A DNA stretch of 64,000 nucleotides from Lamellibrachia satsuma (GCA_033239005.1 BSQZ01000097.1:1319501-1383500); one strand, 5' to 3'. Positions 23,050 to 36,128 are shown, numbered from the stretch's first letter. Made by a program: numbers and translations. Notes: generated from the sequence alone by a model not told the origin.

Positions 23050-24110
23050 CTGCGCCAGGTCGGGAACTGAAGATACCTTATGGTATACTTCCCCCGGTGG
23101 GAAGATATCTTCTCCAAGCCAGGGGTGAGATGCCCTATGGTATTTTCCTCCAACCTGGATAACTTACCCCTCCTTGTAAATGCGCAAGAAAGTTTATAAT
23201 TAGCAAATATGAGTCAGAATAATATCTACCATATGTTATTCTGCAACACAATTGTGTGTGTTGATATTTATTACGTTATAAATTTATGAATGATATGAAA
23301 TGATTCCTCAGTTAATCATGACAAGTCTCTCATCCAGGCACTGAGTTAATCATGATCAACCACCTCAACAACAAAACACACAGCTCTTTTCTGGAAGCAC
23401 TGAGTTAATCATGATCAGCCACCTCAACAACAAAACACACAGCTCTTTTCTGGAAGCTCTGAGTTAAGCATGATCAGCCACCTCAATAAAAACAAAACAC
23501 ACAGTTTTTTCTCAAGGCACTGAGGTGTCTAATGGTAGCACCCCATTGCTATCAATACAAGCTTCAAGGACCCGCAATTGTTTATTGGCCAATGTGTCCT
23601 CGCCGTATACCTAATTAATTGTTTATTTATTTTGTTGGGTAAACACACACAATTCACAGTAACTAAATCCTTTCACCAACTTCACAGATGAAAATAACAA
23701 GTCGCCTATTAAAGGAAGGTGTCCAGAAGACTTTAATTACCATGAAACAATATGGACTGTAGACACTTAATGTAATAATTTTTTATTAGATAGATTAGTA
23801 GACATTTAATGTGTTAATGTATTCAAGAGGGGGATTGATTTTGAATGAAATGTTGTTGTGATAATTGCAAGTGGTAAAACACATATTTTGTGATTTATCG
23901 CACGTGAACTATTTTGTGATAATTGTAAGTCATTATATGATGAAATTGATAATAAATATTTATTTAGTTGCACCATTTTGTTGATTTTAGTTGTAAGGGA
24001 AATAGTTTGGTATCAAGACAACTTGGGTATTGGGAGGGGGTAAGCTATCCAGGGTGGGGGGAATATATCCTAGGGCATCATCCCCCCGGGGTGGGGGAAG
24101 CTACGCAGAG
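23050..24110. mobile_element. foldback/MITE-like element
   Basis: Imperfect inverted repeats of about 60-110 bp bound this stretch. The plus strand at 24030-24100 (GGTAAGCTATCCAGGGTGGG ... CTAGGGCATC) pairs with the complement of 23060-23170. The interior has no coding sequence but holds the 59-60-bp array at 23310-23530. The same structure is present inverted at 53420-54780, so it was in place before block A duplicated. It interrupts the Gypsy gag region. Confidence 0.6.
23310..23530. repeat. 59-60-bp minisatellite
   Basis: About 3.5 units containing CACTGAGTTAATCATGATCA and ACAAAACACACAGCTCTTTT. The inverted copy at 54010-54530 has about eight units, so the two arms differ in copy number. 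Confidence 0.9.
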
Positions 24111-24679
24111 GGAGAGATACTGTTACACCGACCGAGCTTGTGTCCGCAGTCCACGCGGGAGACCTTCCGGCCGTCAACGCCATTTTCAAGAAATATACCG
24201 GAAAAGGCGGCACTGGCAAGAAACAGAATAAGGGGCAGATTTGTTGGTACCACGACAAATTCGGCGACGACTCTCTGTGCTGCAGCGGACCCCCTGCCCT
24301 GCCCGCGGTACGTTCGAACCTTCCACAGGGTCTACGAACGGTGTCGGGAAACGCAATAAGCTGTCAGTAATCGGCGTCGTATCTGGCTCGCCAACACAAA
24401 CGATACAAATCCTCTTCCCGGCCGGTTACCTCTTCGCGGCCGGTTACTCTGCAGCCGACACCAGAGGAAACAGGCAACCCGAGACCTACTGCACACAGGA
24501 ATATACCGCGGTACCATCTCGAGCGGTACGGTCGTCGGTCCTTTTCTGTGGCAGGGCCAACACGATGGAACGCCCTGCCCCGCAATTAGGCAAGCTAACT
24601 CCATTGCGGCATTCAAGTCACTCTTGAAAACACATCTCTTCCGCGAAGCCTTCCGAGCACTCTGTTGATATGTTAATTA

Positions 24680-25020
24680 CTCGAACATTTTACTTATTTA
24701 ACTTATTATTTATTTAATTTCTTTATTTAACTTATCTGAATAACATATATGTTTATCAAAAGTTTAAAAATTTAAAAATTTAATTGTAGTTGTTTATTTT
24801 AACTTTTTAATTTAATGTATTTATTTATTTAACTTCTTTATATAATTCATTTACTTAATTTATTTATTTAACATTTTATTTAACTCGTGTTTACCTGTAT
24901 TTTAACCACGTTTAATGTTAGCTTTTCAATTTATTTTCAATTATTTAACATCTTGTTAGCGTCTTTGAGCTGGTTTTTAACTCGGATACACGGCGAATTA
25001 TAAAAGTATCATAATAATAT
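24680..25020. other. AT-rich TTTATTTAAC-type low-complexity stretch
   Basis: Dominated by variants of TTTATTTAACTT. Also present, inverted, at 52680-52940. No gene. Confidence 0.7.
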
Positions 25021-25285
25021 TGTCTTCTACAAACGGGCAACGCCTCCACACATTATACCGGCGCATGGTTAGCTTCAGACTCCTTGATCGAAAGTGCTCT
25101 CACGACATGATCGTGACCGACGTCGTTCATCCCAGTTTTGGCATGGACTTCTTTCAAGACGGCTGGCCAGAAGCATTTCTGATAACGATGCGCGGAGAAG
25201 CGGCGAACGCACACGCATGTACAAAAGTGTTGATGCGTCAAAGGATCGCCAAATGGGGCTTACCCGACATGATTTAACAAGACAA

Positions 25286-26045
25286 TATTTAACAAGATTT
25301 GCCATCCAGGCCAAAGGCCCAGATGGCAAGTGGACAAGGAAGCCATTGGCTTATCGAGAGTCCAACAATGTTCATCTACTTATAACCCGCCCTCCTGAGA
25401 TATGTGTCAACCTTGTTTTTAAACATATTCACGCTGCTAGCAGTTACACAATCTGTAGACAATTTGTTCCATTCATTTATTGTCCTCTGTAAGAACGAGT
25501 GCTTCCTGATGTCCAATCTACATTGATCCTTTACTAATTTTATCTCATGTCCTCTAGTTCTGCTATCCTTCTTGAGTGAGAAAAACATATTTCTATCAAT
25601 ATTTTCATACCCATTCAATATCTTAAAAACTTCAATCTGATCTCCTCTTAACCTCCTTGTCTCTAGAGTTGTTAAACCACATTCTTTCAGGCGTTCTTCA
25701 TAACTAAGGTCTCTCAGTTCTGGAATCATTTTAGTTGCTCTCCTTTGTATGCGTTCAAGCGTATCTATATCCTTCTTACGATATGGTCTCCATGTTTTTA
25801 TACAGTATTCTAAATGAGGTCTAACTATTGCTTTATAAAGAGGTATACTTAACTTTTTTCCCTTGTATGTTATGATTCTTCTAATCAATCCAAGAATTTG
25901 ATTACCCTTTGAAGCTGCAATACCACACTGCTCTGAAACTTTCATGTCAGCGCATATTGTAACTCCTAAGTCCTTTTCTTTTACAGTAGTACCCAGAACA
26001 GTATCTCCCATTTCATAGTTTATATTCAAGTTCCCATGTCCAATT
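25286..26045 (-). mobile_element. CR1/jockey-type LINE 3' end (RT C-terminus), best preserved copy
   Basis: The minus strand is open for 239 codons (26095-25376). It reads KDLGVTICADMKVSEQC, IVRPHLEYCIKTWRPYRKKD, LERIQRRATKMIPEL, LTTLETRRLRGDQIEVFKIL and INEWNKLSTDCVTASSVNMF, the standard C-terminal region of non-LTR RT polyproteins. The 3' UTR (25286-25375) ends in an AATCTTGTTAAAT-type repeat, as CR1-like elements do. It is 5'-truncated and sits antisense in the Gypsy integrase. A second copy with the same 3' terminus lies at 58782-59400. Confidence 0.88.
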
Positions 26046-26395
26046 ATACCACCACCTGTCATCCGCAACACAACGGCAACGTTGAGCGGATGCATCGGTG
26101 TTTGGAAAACTCACTACGCGCCCGTCTGCTTGGCCGAGCAAATTGGTTTGGTGAGTTATCTTGGGTGATGCTCGGACTGCGTGCAGAGGCAAACCTTGAC
26201 ACCGGAGTTTAGCCATCCTTAGCGGTCGCTGGGCAACAGCCGGCGTAGCCGGGCCAGTTGGTCGTCCAGTGAGCCAACATTGACGAAGCATCAGCATTCG
26301 GCAGAGAATTTGTGTCGACGGCTCAACGTTTCACCGAGTAACAACGGCATGGGAAAGATAAAATGCGCACACATGTGATCTCTAGCTGCAAGAGC

Positions 26396-26545
26396 CGAGA
26401 CGACAATGTGCCGTGGACTGACCAAGTCCGAATACGCTGCGAAAGCAGAGATGACAATGTGCCGCAGACAGACCACGTCCAAATACGCTGCGAGAGCAGA
26501 GACGACAATGTGCCGTGGACAGATCACGTCCGGTTTATGATGATG
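26396..26545. repeat. 51-bp minisatellite, 3 units
   Basis: Units share GACGACAATGTGCC and TCCGAATACGCTGCGA. Absent from the inverted copy of block A. Confidence 0.85.
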
Positions 26546-27022
26546 CGACACCCACTGTCTGCCAGGCCACGATGCCGCCAAAAAGGACAATCGTGACATG
26601 ACAGGTGTGGTGGAATTGACACATGTGCGTAGCAATGAACCCGGGACAGAAGTGTTGGGTGGTCGTTCAAGGCCCACAAGAACGGTGCGTCAGCCGAATC
26701 GATTCGGGTTTGTCACGTGAACGTTGATAACGCTACTTTCGTAATCGGCGCGGGATCCACAGTAGAGACCGTAAACCAGTCATAATTACAAGCAAATATT
26801 GTTGTTTTAGGGAACAGGGTGTGAACAGAGAAATAAATAAAAGTTTTAGTTTTAGTAACACGTGGTGTCATTATATCGCCTCTAGCTTGGGAATAACAAA
26901 GCTATACATGTTATTGAACAGTTTTCACCTATAAGTGTATGTGAGTGCGTGCGCGAGAGCATGCGTGCGTATGTATATGTGTGCGTGTGTGTATTCTCAC
27001 TCGTCCTCCACTCAGCACAATT

Positions 27023-27090
<68 letters not shown>
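27023..27090. repeat. (CT)n microsatellite
   Basis: About 68 bp of uninterrupted CT next to a GTGCG-rich stretch. Confidence 0.97.
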
Positions 27091-27094
<4 letters not shown>

Positions 27095-27960
27095 CCAAAT
27101 TCGTCCGTCCCCCATCCCAACACTTGGTCTCTCTACTCCACACAGTCTCGTCGATCCGCCCACATTTCCATCTCCTCCTCATCACATTCCGTCGTCCAAC
27201 CTCTCAATTCCAGATATTCTCATATCCTTCCTCCCAACACACTCCATCCTATATTATCTCGTCCACACTTCCGAAAAGAGCGGACATATATCACCATGAC
27301 GACTTGTCATCCAACATGTGCTGACATCTGGCGAGTAGTGAGTAACAACGAGTTGTTGACTCCACAACATAATCGCTGCAGTTGACGAAGATCTGCAGGA
27401 TGACAAAGTTCAGACATAATGACACAGCGAAATGTGCGAGCGAGCGTGCGTGCATGCGTGCGTGCGTGAATACGCATGCATGCGCAACAGAGGGAGACAG
27501 GCCGACACACCAAAGATGCAGCTTTTAGTGGACAGTTTCCACGACTGGGAAGTTTAATGTTAATTCCCATATTAATTTGTCAACCACCTCCTACCTCTTG
27601 TCCAACAGGGTTATTGGCAGATGTCATGTCGTCCACTTCGACCACCTGGAAACTGTCAACAATTCCATGAATATATAAATGTATCTGGAATCACACTGCC
27701 AATATATTATCTCAGACTGCATGAATGAATAATCTAGAAGCCTTATTGAATATCGTGGCATGTTCACCTTGAAAGCTAGATCCTAGATCATTGAGGTTTA
27801 TTTGCTTATTTCATTAGACTTAATTACAATAACCTGACAAACTTGATTTACATCTTTTAACATTTCTGCCATTTTTCACGGCCTTCCTCAGCAGACTCAC
27901 TTCGCTATGGGCGTGTCACATGACTAATGTCATGTGACACGCCCATGACTAATGTCATGT
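27090..27960 (+). repeat. block B, left arm of a 3.2-kb palindrome
   Basis: Matches in inverted orientation 29140-30290 and in direct orientation 51360-51930. Landmarks are CGTCCACACT, GTGCTGACATCTGGCGAGTA, ATCGCTGCAGTTGA, GAGGGAGACAGGC, AATATCGTGGCATGTTCACC and AACATTTCTGCC. Homology reaches the centre-facing GGGCGTGTCACATGAC. Confidence 0.8.
27907..27946. repeat. perfect 18-bp inverted repeat with 4-base loop
   Basis: ATGGGCGTGTCACATGAC, loop TAAT, then the exact complement. The opposite arm of the block B palindrome carries the single version GTCACATGACACGCCC near 29152. Confidence 0.9.
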
Positions 27961-28089
27961 AACACAAGCTGGAGAAGGACTGGTGGGAGCTCCTGACCGA
28001 CGACTTGGTTCAGGGCAGTTTAAACTATTGCTTATGTTGCGTCCCAAAGATGAGGTAGACAAGTTATATATACACCCCTGTAGTTTGGA

Positions 28090-28484
28090 TAGATTAACTA
28101 AAACAAAAGAAGCATTTCATTGAGCATTGGAGTCAAGATATCGCTTTATTTATAAGATCTGTACAATTACCTATCAAGCACTTTCATCCAAACAACCAGC
28201 ATATTTACATTCACTGCTCACTCCTGCAAAACAGCCCAGACAGCTTCGTTCATCTACTTTTAATCTACTTTCTGTTCTCAGTGTTAAGAAGAAAAATGTC
28301 GGAACTATAGCTTTTTTAGATGCTGCACCGACTCTGTGGTACTCACTCCCTGTTTGTGTTAAATCTGTAGGAAATCTAACAACATTTCACCTTAAACTAA
28401 AAACCCACCTACTTAAACTTGTTTATCCTCCTTATATCCCCAGCATATCAGTCCAACTGTTTACAAATGGAACTGCTTATTGAT
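28090..28484 (+). mobile_element. LINE RT C-terminal fragment between the block B arms
   Basis: The plus strand encodes FIYKICTITYQALSSKQPAY, LHSLLTPAKQPRQLRSST, APTLWYSLPVCVKSVGNLTT and FHLKLKTHLLKLVYPP, the C-terminus of a common CR1/L2-like LINE. It is open through the stop at 28481-28483 but lacks everything upstream of about 28120. Confidence 0.85.
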
Positions 28485-28489
28485 TATGA

Positions 28490-29140
28490 ACTGCTTAACT
28501 CCTTTTGTTTTGGTGCGCTGCCGAGCTTGGGTATCCCGAGGATTTTAACACAAAAGAGGTATTTTACATACTATATTAGTTATTAAGTTAATTTATAGTA
28601 CACAACATTATATGAGATAATCGGTGCGACAAAATTAGTGATGGAAGTGTGTGTGGTGAAGATTCCAGAAAAATGCTAAGGTCTGTTACAGAAAAAGCCA
28701 TGCCAAAAGTTTCCGCAGTACTATTTTGATTATGTTAAATATAGCGCAGGCGAAATGTAGCTTACACCTTTCACGCAACAGAAATGTTCACTCCATTTTC
28801 CATGAATATTACCTTCTATGTGGTGGATTAGTACCAATTTGTACATATTTTTCTGAATAATTATAACACTGTTCAACAGCAGCACGCATTCCAAGTAAAT
28901 ATCAGTTTCAAGGTGCAGCTCAGAGCATGTTTTTGGTTGCTGCGATGGTAAAACAGGCCGTGTATGCTTCTTGCCATGCGAACACTGCTAATAAGGAGAG
29001 GACGCTTATTCGCAGAACCAGGCTTAGGGAATTTAACATTATATGTCGCATGCGTAAATTGTGCCAGCAATTATTTTGAGTAAGCTAATGTTGTACAGGT
29101 GGTTTATTCTTCCGTGTGGCGGGAATAGGACGATGTGTGC
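28490..29140. other. spacer of the block B palindrome; nothing recognised
   Basis: Unique AT-rich sequence without exon or repeat signatures. Confidence 0.4.
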
Positions 29141-29809
29141 TCATTGTAGAGGTCACATGACACGCCCGTAGCAAAGCCAGCCCGCTGGCCGTGACAAAAG
29201 GCAGAAATGTTCGCATATGTCAATCACGTTTTTATGTGGTAAATAATATTATGATAAACCAAACTAAGAAACCTGAGTTTCTATACACTCAAGGGTCTAC
29301 AAATGTAGTTTTCTGCGTAAGAACCCAGGCAGCGATACCAGAGCCCAGAATACAACCAGTCGATCAACTTCGCACATTAAAAACTATAATATTATAATTG
29401 CGCTGCAGGTAACGTCAAATCTTTCTGCTACCAAAACATGTGGCTATTCCACGTAGGCTTATTTTGGATGTGGACATAAACTACGTCCAGTCACTTCCAA
29501 CACAACAACCATTGTCTATCTTATCTCTCACAACTTCCAAGGTGAACATGCCACGATATTCAATAAAGCTACATTCATGCACTCTGAGATATTTATGTAT
29601 TGGTATTGTTATTCCAGATACAATGATTTACTAGTGGAATTGTTGACAGGTGGTCGAATTGGATGACACGACACCTGCCAATAATCATGTTGGACACGAG
29701 GTAGGAGATGGATAACTGACTAATGTGGAAATTAACATCAATTCATTCTTCCCAGTTGTGGAAAACTGTCCTCCCAACGTCTGTCCGTCTGTCTCCATCT
29801 ATTGCATAT

Positions 29810-29852
<43 letters not shown>

Positions 29853-30290
29853 CACACATGTCGCTGTATTAATATCTTCCACATTTATTCTGCGCCCGTT
29901 TTTCGTCGTTAATTTAACTACCGAAGATCAACTGCAGCGATTCTGATGTGAAGCCAATTATTCGTTGTTACCTCACTACTCGCCAGATGTCAGCACGTGT
30001 TAGGGATTTGTCACGATAATATTTGTCCACACTGAATACGCATCTTTCGGGAGTGTGGACGAGCGAATATGGGGGGTGTTGGGAGGAAGGGCATATGAAT
30101 GTCGGGACGATGGCAGTGCAGGAGTTGAGAGGTGGGATGAGGGAATATGGTAAGGGGGGAAGAGGGAATGGAAATAATGTCGGAGTGACGAAAATGTGTG
30201 GAAGAAGTAGAACAAGTGTTGGTATGGGAAACGGAAGAATGTGTGGACGAGGGAATGTGTCTGGGTTTTAACAAAGCGAAGGCTTTGCGA
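29140..30290 (-). repeat. block B, right arm of the palindrome
   Basis: Inverted copy of 27090-27960, longer because of a (CGCA)n tract at 29812-29852 and extra G-rich sequence. It runs directly into block C. Confidence 0.8.
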
Positions 30291-33200
30291 AGCGTCTGAC
30301 CTTGCCTAAGTTTTCTTCTCGACGACGCCGGAAATCCCGCGGACCCGCATCGAAAACGGTGCGCTACACAGTCGTACTTAGATAATCCGGTTTTCTGCGA
30401 TTCAGCCTGTGCATCCTGACAAACTTCGGACTCTCCATTTGATGTTGAGTATGAGTTATCGCTTTGGTAAGGCAATTTATCGAGTTTAGCTAAAGAAACA
30501 TTTTGCCCTGGGTGACGGAGCCTGCAAATAATGTGCGTTTCCATTTGCAAGTCCCCATTTGCACAGGGGGGTAAATTCCGCTGTCAGTGGCAAGTAAACA
30601 AACGGTTTACGTCGACAAGATGACATCTATTGTGCTGTCTTCATGGTTGTTCCGTTGTCATCATTTCAAATTCCAGCCAGACAAGTTTAACAGTTGTAGA
30701 TAATTAAGCTGAAAATATGAGTGTCATATTGGAAATGGTTAATGCCGAAAGGAATGTCTATCTGGCAGCCAGGGAATATGTGTTTGCCTGGGAAATGGAT
30801 AGCGTAATGGTAGACCTCAAAGATCATATGTGTAATATGTATTCAGAGATAGACAAGGTTAGTAGGTACATGAATGTGAAGGTGAACTGTTTTTTTACAG
30901 TCAGGTTGACGCAACAACTACGAATGTTGCAAACATGTCGGACATTCCATGGTTTCACACAAGGCTAGACTAGTTTTGTGTCATAGGAGACTTAGTTGAT
31001 GCCGAAAGTAGAATATATGACGGTCTAGTAATTGATGGATATGAGTTTGGCCATGGTATGATTTCCCAAATAAATTCCAATACTTACCGGTCCATGGGCC
31101 TACTGTTGGAAAATATCTAGCACGAAATAAGAAGTTGTGACGGTCGTAAAGAGAGAGTGTCCACACAATGTGACACAGTTAATGCACACCACACCCCTAA
31201 TTAACAACATGGTGAAATAAGAGGAGGTAGATAAAGCCACTTCCTCGCCGAGACACGCCAACAAACTCAGTTGACCTATTCGGCGCAACGCAAAATCACC
31301 TAAGCCGAAGGACAACATCTCATCAGTTGAAAGAGCCACTGTCTTGCCGAGACACGCTGACAAACCCAGTCGACCTTTTCGGTGCAAGGCCAAACCATCT
31401 AGTCCGAAGAATAATACTTCAATTGGCAGAGTCACTGTCCCACCGAGACAGGTCAACATTCCAGATCGCCAGGCAACACCTGTCAGTGATGCAGTGGATG
31501 TTCGCGGGCTGCCGGCGGGGGCATGCTGAACATGTCTAATGCCAAAAAAGCTACAGACAACGCTATAAAGTCTGAGGAGCTAGCTATGCATGCAAGAGAG
31601 AGAAACAATAGCATAATAAAAAGCAACACTTTTATTCTTCTTTTGAGCGGAAGAAAGAAACCGTCAGTTTGTTGTCGTGCAACACATACGCATACACCAG
31701 AGCACGCTATATGACGTCAGAGCGTTAGACCTGTTTACTCCTATGTAATAAATTACTTTTTACAACCCGTAATCAGTTCATTACTAAGTTTTGTTACAAA
31801 CTAGTCGGGTTGCCCGGCGGTGCACCGTAGAAAATGCAAGAGTTTTTGCAAATGGCAGTAAATCTCCACGCATTCATTACTGAAACAAATGGTGTATCAC
31901 ATGTGCACTTAAGTAGAAAGGAAACATATGCTTCGTACATTTTAAATTACAGGACCGTGTAAGTGAAAAAGTAAAAAATGCTATGCACCAGCATTTATCC
32001 TGTCCTGAGGATCTGTGTTGGCAGCGAACTGTTTTAAATGAAGCCTTTCAATGGAGAACAATCTTTAAATACATCATATTGTATTGAGCATTTCAAGTGA
32101 GACATCATCTAAAATGTCGCTATCAAACACGATACCTATTTTTTTACACCATATCGCTTCCCAATATTGATGTTAATTTTCAGAACATAGGTTGACAATT
32201 AAGATACGTACTTATTCACGACCCACCCTTTTCCACCTCCCTTATACATCAGTCCACATTCACATCCACAGTCGTCAGTACCCTTTTACGTCGGTTCTCC
32301 GTTCACACACCTCCCTTTTCCACAACCCATATACATTATATGAGCATAATGTATCGTACACGTATCGACAACAGGCACATGTGCTCCAGTGTCCTAATTT
32401 CACCCCATCCTCTTCCAGAACCCTTGTTCATCGGTTCTCCGTTCACATACCTCCCTTTTCCACAACCCATGTACAGTACATGAGCATAAGGTATCGTACA
32501 CGTATTGACAACAGGCAACCTACCGCCATATAGACCGGCTGAGGTAGATTCTTTATCAATACACACAAAATAATTTTAAATGCATATTTTATTACTGACC
32601 AGCATCCACGTCATTTAGATTAGTGAACATGTAAAATAAGATGTAAACAGCGGGAAACTCGTCTGCATAACTGTAATAAAAGGGAAGTGTTTTCCGCTTG
32701 ATAGAATCCTGTGGTGTAAAACCACCAATTCATTACATATGAATAATGCCCAGAGATGTTTGAAACTACGTCATGCAAAGGTTCAACTGCTCTCCATACC
32801 TATTGTGTCAAAGAACGCCTGCTAACTTCGAAGCAATACATTAACCTCCTCCATTTTGTAGCCTACTGCAATGGTTATATATATTCATGTATCTTCTTCA
32901 TTGGCCACCGATCCTCACCCGCGATCACCGCCAGCGATCTACACTCCCATATGTAGCATGCTGCAGTGGTTCTATATTCAAGTAACTTATTTTGTGGCCA
33001 TCGATCCTCACCACTCCGCGATCACCGCCAGCGATCTACAGAGATCCATGTTGGAATGAAGGAGAACATACAAAAGCGTCTTCGAACATATGTGTAATTT
33101 ATCAGAGACAATGGGCAACAAGAATAACTATGTGTACGAGGATGCTCTTTTCGGCCAAAAACGAAGACGTTAATGCTATGCCACGTTTCCAGTATACCTA

Positions 33201-34080
33201 AAACTATATAGATTAGATCAGTGCTAAACAGCAGCTAACCAATCGTACAACACGCAAGTTGTATGGTTTACTGGTGCCTCTCAACAGAGCCATTGTCCTA
33301 GACGGAGATAGCTGTCCAGAACAGCATGACGGACGATTTATCATACGACTGGAGGTTAATGCGATTGGATTTCTGCGCTTACAAATGATACATACCCTAA
33401 CACTGTTGTCATCAACGTGAGTTACATCGAATTGTGTCACGAAGAAGCAAAATTGTGTGTGATGTGTTAGGGGCGCGGTACAGGCTTGTGGGGGCAGATG
33501 AACTGTGTGGATTAGTGTTGATAATGCAGTGTATGATGAGAGAAAATACCATCCTGCAATTAAACTAATGTTGATATGTTTTGAAAATGGCAGCAGTATA
33601 CATCTATTACTTCCCTGATTTTACATATACTATTATATGTATTTTGTTAAATCGTTTGCAATACGAACACATCCATGTGTTACTGTGCAATGTTTTAAAT
33701 CCATGCATCAGCTCGTAATATCATAACAACACAAATGTTGCCAGTATTCCGTGGTTTATCTGAAAACAATCAAGTGTCGGCGATTATAGGAAAAAGGCTT
33801 GAAAATATTGCTTTATGAAATAGGTCACCTTCAAAACCTGCATGTCGAACACAACAGGAGACGATATGACTTCTAGGAAAGCAAAAACGTCACGCGAATT
33901 TTTTTTATTTGGAATAGACGACACAACCTGTGAATTTCATGTGATGCGGCAGGTTCACATAAATCGCATAAAAGTTTCAAATTATGAAGTAATTCTACGA
34001 CAATTGTTAACATTAAGATATCAGCATTCTACAAAACATGGCAACAAACCGCCAAGGGAAATTTAAAGAATACTGCACTC
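30290..34080 (+). repeat. blocks C and D, first left-arm copy
   Basis: Block C (30290-31600) and block D (31600-34080) recur directly at 34665-37290 and inverted on the right arm (C at 49960-51350, D in pieces between 42240 and 49960 and at 51890-52300). Shared 20-mer: ATGTTGCAAACATGTCGGAC at 30924 and 34669, and its complement near 50640. Near 31340-31470 the sequence is rich in CTTGCCGAGACACGC-type motifs. Open frames here are short and not conserved between copies, so I see no protein. Confidence 0.8.
31801..31827 (-). other. CTAG plus GC-rich hairpin motif, copy 1
   Basis: CTAG directly precedes a hairpin of the GCCGGG-TTG-CCCGGC type (one stem base changed here) and the palindrome GGTGCACC. 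Other copies are at 35930-35956, 49591-49616 and 52039-52064. Confidence 0.7.
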
Positions 34081-34106
34081 TTAGTGCACATCACAGCTTA
34101 TATCAG

Positions 34107-34650
<544 letters not shown>

Positions 34651-35344
34651 GAAATTTACGCAGATATATGTTGCAAACATGTCGGACATTCCATGGTTTC
34701 ACACAGGACTAGACTAGCTTTGTGTCATAGGATACTTTGTAGATGCCGAAAGTAGAACACATGACGGTCTAGTAGTTGAGGGATTTGAGTTTGGCCATGG
34801 CCATGGCATGATTTCCCAAATAAATTCCAATATTGTTCGGTCCATGACCCTACTGTTGGAAAATATCTAGCACGAAATAAATGTTGTGACGGTCGTCACG
34901 AGAGAGTGACCACACAATGTGACCTAGTCAATGCACACCCTACCCCTAATTAACATCATGGTCCCATAAGTGGGGTAGAACAATGTTCACCCTCCAGCAG
35001 TGCAGGTCATTGGCACAAAATTGTAAACTAAACCAAAGGCAATACTTCTTCGAAGGATAGAGCCTCTTCCTCGCCGAGACACCTCAACAAACTCTATTGA
35101 CCTATTCGGCGCAACGCAAAATCACGTAATTCGAAGGACAGCATCTCATCAGTTGACAGAGCCACTGTCTTGCCTAGACACGCCGACAAACCCAGTTGAC
35201 CTTTTCGGTGCAAGGCCAAACCACCTAGTCCGAAGAATAATACTTCAATTGACAGAGCCACTGTCCCACCGAGACAGGTCAACATTCCAGATCGCCAGAC
35301 AAAACGTGTCAGTGATACAGTGGATGTTCGCGGGCTGCTCGTGG

Positions 35345-35540
35345 GGACATGTTGAACATGTCTAGTGCCGAAAAACTACATAAGTAGAGGCAGACACTAG
35401 ACATGTTGAACATGTCTAGTGCTGAGAAACTACATAAGTAGAGGCAGACACTAGACATGTTGAACATGTCTAGTGCCGAGAAACAACATAAGTAGAGGCA
35501 GACACTAGACATGTTGAACATGTCTAGTGCCGAGAAACTA
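35345..35540. repeat. 54-bp array with palindromic core
   Basis: Four units. The core ACATGTTGAACATGT is flanked by CACTAGAC and GTCTAGTG, giving a longer interrupted palindrome in each unit. Confidence 0.9.
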
Positions 35541-35929
35541 CATACGTAGATGCAGACAGCGCTGCAAAGTCTGACGAGCTAGCTAAGTATGCAAGAGAGA
35601 GAAACAGTCTCGTAAATGACAACGTTTTTTCACAAGGCCATCTTGTGACTAGATGATGATAAACGTCTAAAAAAATTACCCTAGAAGGTATGACGCACTG
35701 GCAAGCAAAAACATTGTACTTAACACGTCTGGTTCACAATGGCATAAAAAAACAAAACTCTTATTCCTCTTTCGAGTAGAAGAAAGAAACCGTCAGTTTA
35801 TTGTCGTGCAACACATACGCATAAACCAGAGCACGCTTTATGACGTCAGAGCGTTTGACCTGTTTACCTCTATGTAATAAATTACTTTTTACAACACATT
35901 ATCAGTTCATTACTAAGTTTTGTTACAAA

Positions 35930-35956
35930 CTAGCCGGGTTGCCCGGCGGTGCACCG
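35930..35956 (-). other. CTAG plus GC-rich hairpin motif, copy 2
   Basis: CTAG overlaps the perfect hairpin GCCGGGTTGCCCGGC (35933-35947), followed by GGTGCACCG. The orientation is the same as copy 1. Confidence 0.75.
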
Positions 35957-36010
35957 TAAAAAAATGCAAGAGTTTTGCCAAAGGCAGTAGATCTTCACGC
36001 ATTCATTACT

Positions 36011-36128
36011 GAAACAAATGGTGTATCACATGTGCATGTAAGTAGAAAGGAAACAAATGGTGTATCACATGTACATGTAAGTAGAAAGGAAACAAATGGT
36101 GTATCACATGTACATGTAAGTAGAAAGG
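36011..36128. repeat. 39-bp triplication
   Basis: Three units sharing GAAACAAATGGTGTATCACA and TGTAAGTAGAAAG. The first left-arm copy at 31880 has a single unit. Confidence 0.9.

Larger units (their letters stand above)
22685..26940 (+). repeat. block A, left copy: outer arm of the giant inverted repeat
   Basis: Its parts recur in reverse order and orientation at 52300-55320. Pairs: 22690-22880/54870-55315, 23050-23170/54650-54780, 23300-23530/54010-54530, 23560-24000/53500-54010, 24000-24680/52950-53500, 25020-25165/52520-52660 and 26740-26940/52300-52510. Two exact 20-mers shared with the inverted copy are AAATATACCGGAAAAGGCGG (24192) and GCTATACATGTTATTGAACA (26897). The segment 25165-26740 is absent from the right copy. 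Confidence 0.85.
24110..26940 (+). mobile_element. internally deleted Ty3/Gypsy retrotransposon remnant
   Basis: Pieces in order on the plus strand: a gag C-terminus/knuckle-like block (ICWYHDKFGDDSLCC, 24230-24285); retropepsin remnants (the inverted copy still reads LVDSGSAVSVLPPT, with the catalytic DSG triplet); a piece of the sequence after the protease (FRLLDRKCSHDMIV, 25070-25130) fused directly to integrase-like GRWPEA..RIAKWGLPDMI; and beyond a LINE insertion the integrase block HPQHNGNVERMHR at about 26060. The end at 26740-26940 contains AATAAATAAAAG and may be LTR sequence. The RT-RNase H core is missing. A LINE 3' end (GPTLWNGVPPHI, 24545-24620) is embedded next to the protease part. 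Confidence 0.7.

Noticed and set aside
25376..26095. Host gene on the minus strand, 239 codons
   Set aside because: The sequence is the C-terminus of a non-LTR retrotransposon RT, with a second truncated copy at 58.8-59.4 kb.
30717..30968. 83-codon plus-strand protein in block C
   Set aside because: The corresponding frames in the copies at 34.7 and 50.7 kb are interrupted, so there is no sign of constraint.
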